The notes beneath the pieces are model-generated. The model saw only the letters and a program-made list of their open reading frames with translations. It searched no databases and was not told where the DNA came from. Position numbers and translations under genes: made by a program. A stretch of 64,000 bases of DNA, taken from positions 1 to 64,000 of the forward strand of contig QCRE01000003.1 in NCBI GenBank assembly GCA_003212005.1, read 5' to 3'. The stretch is from Prochlorococcus sp. AG-459-M13. GTDB lineage: Bacteria > Cyanobacteriota > Cyanobacteriia > PCC-6307 > Cyanobiaceae. Positions within the stretch are counted from its first letter, which is position 1. Each line of letters starts with the position of its first letter. Positions 56,796 to 64,000 of this stretch are shown one piece after another.

Positions 56796-57890
56796 ATGAG
56801 TAGCAGTTTTGGAAAAATTTTTCGTGTAAGTACTTTTGGAGAATCTCATGGAGGTGCAGTTGGAGTGATTCTTGATGGATGTCCTCCAAAGTTAAAAATA
56901 AATATTGATCTCATACAAAATGAATTAGATAGAAGAAGACCCGGTCAAAGCAAAATTACAACTCCAAGAAATGAAGAAGATAAACTAGAGATACTAAGTG
57001 GGTTAAAGGATGGAACTACACTAGGAACACCTATTGCTATGATAGTTCGCAATAAAGATCAAAGACCTGGAGATTACAGTAATTTGGAGCAGGTCTTTAG
57101 GCCATCTCATGCAGATGGTACTTACCATTTAAAGTATGGAATTCAGGCAAGTTCTGGAGGTGGTAGAGCTTCCGCAAGAGAAACGATAGGAAGGGTTGCT
57201 GCAGGAGCCATAGCAAAACAATTATTGAAAACGTTATTTAATACTGAAATTCTTTCTTGGGTAAAACGTATACATGATATAGATTCTCAAGTTAATAAAG
57301 ATAAACTTACTTTAGAAAAAATAGATTCAAATATTGTTAGATGTCCCGATGAAAAAATTGCTGCAACAATGATAGATAGAATAAAAGAATTACAGAAAGA
57401 AGGCGATTCCTGCGGAGGTGTAATTGAATGTTTAGTAAAAAATGTTCCATCAGGATTAGGGATGCCTGTTTTTGATAAATTAGAAGCTGACTTAGCAAAG
57501 GCCTTGATGTCTTTACCTGCTACAAAAGGTTTTGAAATAGGTTCGGGTTTCTCAGGCACCTATTTAAGAGGAAGTGAACATAATGATTCATTCGTAAAGT
57601 CTGATGATATTAATAAGCTAAAAACAATATCAAATAATTCAGGAGGTGTACAAGGAGGTATTAGCAACGGAGAGAACATAGAGATGAAAATTGCTTTTAA
57701 ACCGACTGCAACTATTGGTAAGGAACAGAAAACTGTTGATGCTAATGGAAAAGAAGTATTAATGAAGGCTAAAGGTCGACATGACCCATGTGTTTTACCA
57801 AGAGCAGTTCCGATGGTTGATTCAATGGTAGCTTTAGTATTGGCAGACCACTTACTTCTCCATCAAGCTCAATGTTCAATTATGAAGTAA
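56796..57890 (+). CDS. aroC: Chorismate synthase
   Basis: AroC makes chorismate from EPSP using reduced FMN, feeding aromatic amino acids, folate and phylloquinone. The 364-residue protein has the start [20 protein letters not shown], the [17 protein letters not shown] stretch, [32 protein letters not shown], the middle [21 protein letters not shown], and the C-terminal [20 protein letters not shown]. All FMN/phosphate-binding basic residues visible in these motifs are kept. It converges on the eda-like gene with a 7-bp gap. Confidence 0.98.
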   Translation: MSSSFGKIFRVSTFGESHGGAVGVILDGCPPKLKINIDLIQNELDRRRPGQSKITTPRNEEDKLEILSGLKDGTTLGTPIAMIVRNKDQRPGDYSNLEQVFRPSHADGTYHLKYGIQASSGGGRASARETIGRVAAGAIAKQLLKTLFNTEILSWVKRIHDIDSQVNKDKLTLEKIDSNIVRCPDEKIAATMIDRIKELQKEGDSCGGVIECLVKNVPSGLGMPVFDKLEADLAKALMSLPATKGFEIGSGFSGTYLRGSEHNDSFVKSDDINKLKTISNNSGGVQGGISNGENIEMKIAFKPTATIGKEQKTVDANGKEVLMKAKGRHDPCVLPRAVPMVDSMVALVLADHLLLHQAQCSIMK

Positions 57891-57897
57891 TTAGTTT

Positions 57898-58566
57898 TTA
57901 ATTAGATTTATAGTTTAGAAATTCAAATATCTTGGGATCTATGTTTCTATTTTTAAAACCCTTATCCCCAATTACTATAGCTTTATATCCCAAAGACTTA
58001 TAAAGTGGTAAATCACATATGGATAGACCTCCAGCTGCAATGAAATCGATATTTTTATATTGCGATAAATTTATAGATTTATTCTTATCCTTTACTGGGT
58101 AAATTTTTATAATTTTACAATCTAAATCTATAGCTTCTTTAAGATCTTCTAAATTTTTTATGCCAGGAATTAATAAATGGTTTTTTGAATTTGAATAATT
58201 TAAAAGATCCTTATCCCAAAATTTCATCATTGAATATTTTAGTCCGATTTTTATAGATTCATCTATGGACTTCTTATTTATTATTGAAGCAGATCCTAAA
58301 TTAACTTTTGGAAACTTTAATTTTAGGTTTGATACAAAATTGAACCAGTATTTATGATCAGCCCAACTTATTTCTATATTGCTTGCCCCTCCTTTTATTA
58401 ACTTTTCAATTTGCCTTTCAACAAAGTCCCTATCTCTATCATTTGTATAAATATTGTGCGTTGGTTTTATTAATAAAAAAAAAGAAATTAATTCATTTTT
58501 AGAGAAAAAATCTACTTTGTTTTTAATATTATTATCGGATTTTATAAAATCATATATAGTTCGCAA
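57898..58566 (-). CDS. eda: KDPG aldolase-like protein
   Basis: The 222 residues fit the Eda/KDPG-KHG aldolase family, which splits 2-keto-3-deoxy-6-phosphogluconate in the Entner-Doudoroff path. The Schiff-base lysine is probably in CKIIKIYPVK, and the acid/base glutamate in SNIEISWAD. LLIPGIKNLED and AAGGLSICDLP are the other family loops. The sequence is divergent: the substrate arginine after the glutamate (TLR in E. coli) is not present, and the GAGT loop reads GSAS. It overlaps ftsH by 17 bp on the same strand. Function by family is likely but not certain. Confidence 0.7.
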   Translation of the reverse strand: MRTIYDFIKSDNNIKNKVDFFSKNELISFFLLIKPTHNIYTNDRDRDFVERQIEKLIKGGASNIEISWADHKYWFNFVSNLKLKFPKVNLGSASIINKKSIDESIKIGLKYSMMKFWDKDLLNYSNSKNHLLIPGIKNLEDLKEAIDLDCKIIKIYPVKDKNKSINLSQYKNIDFIAAGGLSICDLPLYKSLGYKAIVIGDKGFKNRNIDPKIFEFLNYKSN

Positions 58567-60403
58567 CTTTTACCTCAGAGCGGTTTAGTAAATCTTGGAT
58601 ATCTTCAGTGTCAATCGTTTCTCTTTCGATTAACATTGAGGCCATTTCATCAAGGACAGTTCTGTTTTCTGTAAGTACTTTTGTAGCTCTCTTATATGCT
58701 GTGTCAACAAGTTCAGATACTTCTACATCAATAGTAGCTGCTGTATCTTCAGAGAAATCTCTGGTGGCGCTCATATCTCGTCCTAAAAACATTCCTCCTT
58801 GTGATTGACCCAAAGCTACTGGCCCTATTTTGTCACTCATTCCAAATTTAGTGATCATTTGTCTTGCAACATTCGCGACCTGTTGCAAATCATTAGACGC
58901 ACCAGTAGTTACTTCCTCTTCTCCATAAACAATTTCTTCGGCAACTCTACCTCCAAGCGCTACAGCCATTTGGTTTTGTAAATAGGACCTTGAGTAAAGA
59001 CCAGACTCCATCCTCTCCTCGCTAGGAGTAAAGAAGGTTAATCCCCCTGCTTGACCTCTAGGGATTATAGAAACTTTTGCGACAGGGTCATAATCTGGCA
59101 TTAAAGCCCCCACTAAAGCGTGTCCCGCCTCATGATAAGCAACAAGTTCTTTCTTTTTATCGCTTATAACTCTATCTTTTTTTTCTGGACCTGCCATTAC
59201 TCTCTCAATCGCATCTCCCACCTCATCATTGCTAACTGTATCTAGGTCTTTTCTTGCTGCAAGGATAGCTGCTTCGTTTAAAAGGTTTGCCAAATCAGCG
59301 CCTGTAAATCCTGGAGTTCTTCTTGCAACTTTGTCAAGGTCTACATCTTTTGAAAGGGTTTTATCCTTTGCATGGACATTTAAAATTTGTAATCTTCCAG
59401 CATAATCAGGTCTATCTACAGTTACTTGCCTGTCAAATCTACCTGGCCTCATTAATGCTGAGTCTAAAACATCTGGTCTGTTCGTAGCAGCAACAATAAT
59501 TATTCCAGAATTACCTTCAAAACCATCCATTTCAGTCAGTAGTTGGTTTAAGGTTTGCTCTCTTTCATCATTACCACCCCCCATACCAGCACCTCTCTGT
59601 CTTCCTACAGCGTCAATTTCGTCAATAAAAACTATACAAGGAGCATTTTTTTTAGCCTGTTCAAATAAGTCTCTAACCCTACTTGCACCAACTCCTACAA
59701 ACATTTCTACAAACTCTGAACCTGATATTGAGAAAAATGGAACACCTGCTTCTCCAGCAACTGCTTTAGCCAAAAGAGTTTTTCCTGTGCCTGGAGGTCC
59801 CACTAAAAGGACTCCCTTTGGGATTTTGGCTCCAACTTCAGTGAATCTGTCTGGACTTTTAAGAAAATCAACAACCTCAGTTAATTCTAATTTTGCACCT
59901 TCTACACCTGCAACATCTGAAAAAGTTACTTGAGTAGATGGTTCCATTTGAAGTCTCGCTTTACTTTTACCAAAACTCATTGCAGGATTACCACCACCAC
60001 CGCTGCCGCTTTGAGACCTCCTAAATAGAAAGAATAAACCTCCAATTAATAAAACAGGAAAAATTAAACTACTAATAGCTTGCTGCCAAGGATTAGATAA
60101 TTTTGTAGGAGTAACAGCTATATCTACGTCGTTCTCAGTAAGAATTTTGAGTAAATCTTTATCCGGAGCCAAGTTAACTTCAGATCTGCTCCCATCATTT
60201 TCAACTACTAAAGCAGTACCATTATCTGGAGATAATAATACCCTACTAATTTCTTTATCTTGAACGGCTTCGATAAAATCACTATATCTAAGAGTTTTTG
60301 TAGCATTTTCAGTATTAGGTTTATCAAAAACAGAAGTGCCTATAAAAATGACTGTAATAACTGCTAGAACATAAAGTCCTACATTTCTCCAACGTTTATT
60401 CAC
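58550..60403 (-). CDS. ftsH: ATP-dependent zinc metalloprotease FtsH
   Basis: FtsH is a hexameric membrane AAA+ protease; thylakoid forms degrade damaged D1. The 617 residues have two membrane spans (about 8-25 and 108-127) around a luminal/periplasmic domain. The AAA module has Walker A GPPGTGKT (202-209), Walker [13 protein letters not shown] and the second-region [20 protein letters not shown]. The zinc protease motif HEAGH is near 425. A glycine-rich linker (SGSGGGGNP) follows TM2. The location 1.9 kb from psbA and just before sat is notable. Paralogues exist in cyanobacteria, so the exact type is not assigned. Confidence 0.96.
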   Translation of the reverse strand: MNKRWRNVGLYVLAVITVIFIGTSVFDKPNTENATKTLRYSDFIEAVQDKEISRVLLSPDNGTALVVENDGSRSEVNLAPDKDLLKILTENDVDIAVTPTKLSNPWQQAISSLIFPVLLIGGLFFLFRRSQSGSGGGGNPAMSFGKSKARLQMEPSTQVTFSDVAGVEGAKLELTEVVDFLKSPDRFTEVGAKIPKGVLLVGPPGTGKTLLAKAVAGEAGVPFFSISGSEFVEMFVGVGASRVRDLFEQAKKNAPCIVFIDEIDAVGRQRGAGMGGGNDEREQTLNQLLTEMDGFEGNSGIIIVAATNRPDVLDSALMRPGRFDRQVTVDRPDYAGRLQILNVHAKDKTLSKDVDLDKVARRTPGFTGADLANLLNEAAILAARKDLDTVSNDEVGDAIERVMAGPEKKDRVISDKKKELVAYHEAGHALVGALMPDYDPVAKVSIIPRGQAGGLTFFTPSEERMESGLYSRSYLQNQMAVALGGRVAEEIVYGEEEVTTGASNDLQQVANVARQMITKFGMSDKIGPVALGQSQGGMFLGRDMSATRDFSEDTAATIDVEVSELVDTAYKRATKVLTENRTVLDEMASMLIERETIDTEDIQDLLNRSEVKVANYI

Positions 60404-60449
60404 GGTAATAAATCAGTATTAAATCTATAATACTAATAATAAAACAATA

Positions 60450-61625
60450 TTAAGACTTTCTTAGAACATCTACTACACTTTTGAACGCAAACCATTCTGG
60501 TATTGGATCACCATTTCTTAGTTTTTTTCTAAATTCTGTACCGCTGAGTTTCATTACTTGATAATTATGGTCTTTTGCTTCTTCAGCAGTTAAGTAACCT
60601 TTTTCTTTTGTGTATACCAAATTTTTTGAAGGTACAGTTTTCATCATTAACTCTTCTGCACATTCATTAGCAAAGTTTTGAGCATCATACGGTCCATAAA
60701 AATCTTCACCAGTAGATGATGATTTACATCCAGCCATATCTCTACCAATTATAAAATGTGTACATCCATAATTTCTCCTGATAATCATGTGTTGTAGAGC
60801 TTCTCTTGGTCCTGCCATATGCATAGAGTAAGGTAAAAAAGCCCATTTTATTTTTTTATTAGAAATCTCCTCTTCTAATTTTTTATATGTCAAATATCGA
60901 ACTTTTCCAGGTATGTCATCCTGTTGCGTTGGTCCACAGGTTGGATGAACCAAAACAACTGAATTTGAGGATACATTTTCTGAATGCAAAGCATTAGAAA
61001 ATAATTCATAATGAGCTCTATGAATTGGATTTCTGCATTGAAAAGCTACTACATCAAAATTCGCAGGCAATAAACTTCTCACTTCTCTAGGTGTTTTACA
61101 TGGAAAATCCCTATTGGGGAGCTCCAAACCATATATTTTACCTCCTAAGTAATACCGACCTCTCTCATTGAAAATCATTTTTACTGCAGGATGATCTAAG
61201 GAATTAGTTCCGTAACAAAATTTTGCTTCTATGGATTTATCTGGCTCCCATTTTGAACTTACTTCTAATATTGCTAATTTTTGTTTTTTGTAGGTAAGTA
61301 ATAATTTTTTACCAACGTTGATTTGTGCACTATCGGTGTCTAATACAATTGGCAAACCAAAAAGTAAACCTTTTGAATCTCTATGGATTTTAATGACCGA
61401 TTCATAATCTTTTTTATCCATAAATCCCTCGAGAGGAGAAAATCCTCCAACCATTAAAAGCTCTACATCACATGCATTTCTATCACTACATTCATGCTCA
61501 TAAGAAACTTCAGAAAGTAATTTTAATTTATGTTCTTCATTCTGGATAATTAATTCTTTTAATTCTCCTCCATATGCAGGGATAAGACCTTTTGAATCCT
61601 TTTTAGATTCTTGTTTTAAGTTCAT
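60450..61625 (-). CDS. sat: Sulfate adenylyltransferase (ATP sulfurylase)
   Basis: Sat activates sulfate with ATP to adenylyl sulfate, the first step of assimilation. The 391-residue protein is the single-subunit homo-oligomeric type (Met3-like). It has the catalytic FQCRNPIHRAHYELF (HxxH-like motif), LVHPTCGPTQQDD, and FIIGRDMAGCKSSSTGEDFYGPY. No fused APS kinase domain is present, in line with the separate cysC at the left edge. It lies 46 bp after the start of ftsH on the same strand and 73 bp before psbO. Confidence 0.96.
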   Translation of the reverse strand: MNLKQESKKDSKGLIPAYGGELKELIIQNEEHKLKLLSEVSYEHECSDRNACDVELLMVGGFSPLEGFMDKKDYESVIKIHRDSKGLLFGLPIVLDTDSAQINVGKKLLLTYKKQKLAILEVSSKWEPDKSIEAKFCYGTNSLDHPAVKMIFNERGRYYLGGKIYGLELPNRDFPCKTPREVRSLLPANFDVVAFQCRNPIHRAHYELFSNALHSENVSSNSVVLVHPTCGPTQQDDIPGKVRYLTYKKLEEEISNKKIKWAFLPYSMHMAGPREALQHMIIRRNYGCTHFIIGRDMAGCKSSSTGEDFYGPYDAQNFANECAEELMMKTVPSKNLVYTKEKGYLTAEEAKDHNYQVMKLSGTEFRKKLRNGDPIPEWFAFKSVVDVLRKS

Positions 61626-61654
61626 TTTATTATTGTATTAAGAAAAATTTAGAA

Positions 61655-61690
61655 AAAAAAAGGGCACATTAGGCCCATTTTTTTTATCTT
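61655..61690 (-). terminator. psbO terminator
   Basis: On the minus strand, GGGC, a 7-base loop, and GCCC are followed by nine T, between the psbO stop and the sat start. A run of A on the other side extends the stem. It should separate psbO from sat. Confidence 0.75.
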
Positions 61691-61698
61691 ATTTAGAA

Positions 61699-62493
61699 TT
61701 AAGCTTTTCTTCCGTAAAGCTCACCAATTATCTTTACATCAAGAGGTTCTTTTGAACCCATATCTGTATCAGAAGGTTGGATTGCTACAAATGTACCTGC
61801 AAATTCATCCGTATCAGAATCTACATTTTCAATTGATAGTGTTACTACTCCAGTACCATTTACATCAACTTTAATATTTTCTTTAGCAAGTTCTTCATCA
61901 TCACCACCTAAGGCAACAAGACCTTGTGCGTATTCAACACCAGTATTTTTAGCTCTTGCTTTTGGATCTAAAAAATCTCCAGTTCTATAATTAGGTGTGA
62001 AAGTGGCACCACTCACTTCTGTTCCTGGCTCAATTGATGAAGGTAAATCAGCTGTTAAATCTTTTGCAGAAAAAGCAAATGGGACCTCTAAGCCACCAGG
62101 CGTTAGAACAGTTATTAATTGAAAATCAATCCCACCTTTTTCGATAAAAGTTCCTGAGTCGATATCTCCATACACCTCTGTGACTGTAGTGTTATTTCTA
62201 GGGCTAATAATTTTTGTCGCAACAAATTCAGCTTCTTTTCGTTTAGAGCCAGGAACTTTTACATAAACTTCTGTAGGGTGCATACATATACCTTTTAAAG
62301 AATCTCCATTTCCTAATGATATTGATCCAACAAGAGATGAATCTAATGAGGGACAATCATTAGCTTTCCCTGTATTTACAACATCAGTAAACTGAGCATT
62401 TCCCCTTTCTGAGAAGGCATATGTTTTATCTGGGAAGAAAGCAAAAGTTAAACAAAGAGAAATAACAAAAGCTAATAAAGAACGAATGCTCAT
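61699..62493 (-). CDS. psbO: Photosystem II manganese-stabilising protein PsbO
   Basis: PsbO caps the oxygen-evolving complex on the luminal side. The 264-residue precursor starts with a signal peptide (LLAFVISLCLTFAFFPDKTYA). The mature part has the disulfide cysteines in NDCPSLD and KGICMHPTEVYVK, the conserved FVATKIISPRNNTTVTEVYG block and VPFAFSAKDLTADLP, and ends in a beta-strand motif GELYGRKA. The barrel pattern is intact. Like psbA it avoids some A/T-ending codons. It lies downstream of coaBC with a 220-bp spacer that may also hold a small reading frame. Confidence 0.97.
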   Translation of the reverse strand: MSIRSLLAFVISLCLTFAFFPDKTYAFSERGNAQFTDVVNTGKANDCPSLDSSLVGSISLGNGDSLKGICMHPTEVYVKVPGSKRKEAEFVATKIISPRNNTTVTEVYGDIDSGTFIEKGGIDFQLITVLTPGGLEVPFAFSAKDLTADLPSSIEPGTEVSGATFTPNYRTGDFLDPKARAKNTGVEYAQGLVALGGDDEELAKENIKVDVNGTGVVTLSIENVDSDTDEFAGTFVAIQPSDTDMGSKEPLDVKIIGELYGRKA

Positions 62494-62648
62494 AATAAAA
62501 TTTCAGTAAAGTTCTGTAACTGCTGGTAAAGGATTACCTTAAAAATGTTCAGTACGGATATTACAAGAAAAAGAACCACAAAAGTTAGTTTTTTGTATCC
62601 TCGAAACAACCCGTAGCTTTTTTGAATTTTTTTTAAAATCAAAATCAT
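62490..62648 (-). CDS. Candidate 52-residue membrane peptide upstream of psbO
   Basis: The minus strand of the coaBC-psbO spacer has an ATG-started frame (62648) of 52 codons whose TGA overlaps the psbO ATG by 4 bases (ATGA), as in coupled genes. The peptide is basic at first (LKKIQKSYGLFRGYKK) and then has one hydrophobic segment (LTFVVLFLVISVLNIFKVIL). There is no Shine-Dalgarno. The spacer must also contain the psbO promoter, so the frame may be chance. Reported as tentative. Confidence 0.3.
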   Translation of the reverse strand: MILILKKIQKSYGLFRGYKKLTFVVLFLVISVLNIFKVILYQQLQNFTEILL

Positions 62649-62713
62649 TTTAAGATATAAGACTATTTTTAATGATTAAGATTACAAAAAAATACAAATA
62701 TCACAGTTATGAA

Positions 62714-63973
62714 TCATTTATTAGTTGAAATAATTTGATTTATTAAATTGTTAGCCAATTCAATTTTTGATGTTTTTTCTATATGACTTTCCATATCTTT
62801 TTTATCAAAAAGCCAGCCTTCATTTTTGGCTAAGGGACCAAATCCTTGTTCCTCGATATCTATAGGATTTGCAAAGAGGAGATCACAACCCTTCAGTATT
62901 AATTTCTCTTTAATTATTTTTTTTGCATTTTTCATAGGACCTGTAAATGCACAAAAGCCAACAAAAATTTGATTTTCTTTTTTCAACTTACTTATCTCAC
63001 TTAAGATATCTGGAACAAATTCTATATTTTTATTATTAAAAAATTTTATAAATTTATTTTTTGGAATTTTCTTCGAAGTATCACCTAATATTTTGAAATC
63101 TGATACTGCAGCATTCATTATAAAATAATCACATTTCGAAACTTCTTTTTTAATTGCATTTTTTAATTCATAACTATTCTCTATTTCATGCATTTTGATA
63201 CCCTCATTTATATCCAATTTATTTTTTAAAGGACCATGTATGTAATTTACTTTTGCGCCTCTAAATCTTGCTACTTGAGCAAGCATTAATCCCATAGTTC
63301 CAGAACTATTGTTTGTTATCTTTCTGGCGGCATCAATTTTTTCTGAAGTACAACCACCAGTAATTAAAAACCGTTTATTTAATAAATCTCTGTAGAAGGG
63401 TTTTTTATTTTGTATGAGTATAAAAGTTAAGGCTAAATGGATTAAATCATTGGAAGGTATTTTACCAATTCCAATTTCGTCGCAAGCAAGAATTCCATTA
63501 CAAGGTTTGAGTAGTAAAACATTAGAATAGTCTTGTAAATTTTGATAATTTTTTTGAACAGCATTATTAAGCCACATCTTAGAGTTCATGGCAGGTGCAA
63601 CAATAATAGGTTTATTATTTGCTAATAAAATACTTGAGATTAATCCATCTGCATTACCCGTGACCCACTTTGAGAGAGTTGTGGCTGTTAAAGGAGCAAT
63701 TATTAAAACATCAGCCCAATTGCATAAATCAATGTGTAGTGGACTTGATTGGAGATATGACCATTGATCATTATCTAATATGCAAGGGTTCCTACTCAGG
63801 ATAGATAGAGAAGCTGGTTGAATTAATTTTTCAGCATTTTTAGAGACAACGCATTTAATGTCATAATTATCCTTAAATAGTTGACTAACAAGTAGAGGGA
63901 TTCTTACTGCAGCAATACTTCCGGTTATTAATAGAAGAACTTTAACTTTTGATTCCCTAGATTTAGTTTTCAT
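62714..63973 (-). CDS. coaBC: Phosphopantothenoylcysteine decarboxylase/synthetase
   Basis: CoaBC carries out two steps to 4'-phosphopantetheine in CoA synthesis. In about 419 residues the CoaC half has GSIAAVRIPLLVSQL, the active-site His in LHIDLCNWADVLIIAP, the PAMNSKMW clamp, and Cys in LACDEIGIGKIP. The CoaB half starts RFLITGGCTSEKIDAARKITN and includes NAAVSDFKI. The natural start is ATG 63973; a TTG immediately before it (63976) also fits. The ATG overlaps the stop of an upstream gene, so it is the second gene of an operon that extends beyond the window. Confidence 0.95.
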   Translation of the reverse strand: MKTKSRESKVKVLLLITGSIAAVRIPLLVSQLFKDNYDIKCVVSKNAEKLIQPASLSILSRNPCILDNDQWSYLQSSPLHIDLCNWADVLIIAPLTATTLSKWVTGNADGLISSILLANNKPIIVAPAMNSKMWLNNAVQKNYQNLQDYSNVLLLKPCNGILACDEIGIGKIPSNDLIHLALTFILIQNKKPFYRDLLNKRFLITGGCTSEKIDAARKITNNSSGTMGLMLAQVARFRGAKVNYIHGPLKNKLDINEGIKMHEIENSYELKNAIKKEVSKCDYFIMNAAVSDFKILGDTSKKIPKNKFIKFFNNKNIEFVPDILSEISKLKKENQIFVGFCAFTGPMKNAKKIIKEKLILKGCDLLFANPIDIEEQGFGPLAKNEGWLFDKKDMESHIEKTSKIELANNLINQIISTNK

Positions 63974-64000
63974 CAAATGGTTCCTGATCTAGGAGATGAA
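63972..64000 (-). CDS. C-terminal end of an unidentified upstream gene
   Basis: A minus-strand frame that enters from the right edge ends ...SSPRSGTI with TGA at 63972-63974, overlapping the coaBC ATG by 2 bases (TGATG). Only nine codons are visible, so the product cannot be named. The overlap is the main reason to think it is a real gene. Confidence 0.4.

Overview
The window reads as core chromosome of a high-light-type Prochlorococcus (marine picocyanobacterium). Reasons: the DNA is strongly A+T-rich, genes are packed with very short spacers, and the set includes psbA and psbO, chlM, ndhH, a Mg-type hemB, CP12, the phylloquinone genes and sbtA/sbtB. I see no insertion sequence, prophage, CRISPR array, tRNA or rRNA. 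This assignment rests on gene content and protein resemblance, not on a search.

Layout. 1-5.7 kb: the 3' end of cysC, then purE, chlM, a LuxR-type response regulator, a cysteine desulfurase, rsmH and ndhH. 5.7-10.8 kb: a phylloquinone (vitamin K1) block of DHNA-CoA thioesterase, menE, menC, menA and, divergently, menF. 10.8-15.6 kb: gshB and grxC, then prfB (needs a +1 programmed frameshift), a small membrane protein, ybeY, dgkA, a glutamine amidotransferase and a secreted metallo-beta-lactamase-fold protein that lacks its metal motif. 15.6-27.2 kb: hisC, argS, nadC, mnmE, a DUF2062 protein, the (p)ppGpp synthetase/hydrolase, an orphan double-ATPase ABC protein, rluD and an RbgA-type GTPase. 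27.4-33.6 kb: pgk, an unknown exported protein, murG, a CobD-like aminotransferase, pyrD and rnhA. 33.6-39.8 kb: the classic secE-nusG-rplK-rplA-rplJ-rplL operon with an L10 leader, preceded by a ClpB-like chaperone. 40-49 kb: enolase, an ABC1/UbiB kinase, a thioredoxin-reductase-like flavoprotein without an NADPH site, the inorganic-carbon cluster bicA-like/sbtA/sbtB, hemB and a glyoxalase. 49-54.3 kb: mutS2, obgE, a short conserved protein, CP12 and a glutathione-S-transferase-like gene interrupted by an in-frame stop. 54.3-64 kb: aspartoacylase, psbA, aroC, a KDPG-aldolase-like gene, ftsH, ATP sulfurylase, psbO and coaBC.

How it fits together. The genes serve photoautotrophic growth: bicarbonate uptake (sbtA, bicA-like), Calvin-cycle control (CP12, pgk), tetrapyrrole synthesis (hemB, chlM), the photosystem I quinone (men genes), photosystem II and its repair (psbA, ftsH, psbO), sulfate assimilation (sat, cysC) and the translation machinery.

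The points most worth a second look are the prfB frameshift, the interrupted GST-like gene, a 42-codon reading frame antisense-upstream of psbA, a 52-codon frame abutting psbO, the DDOR-like flavoprotein, and several enzymes with substituted key residues (MenC, the KDPG aldolase, the MBL-fold protein, CP12). No wholly new multi-gene system is evident.
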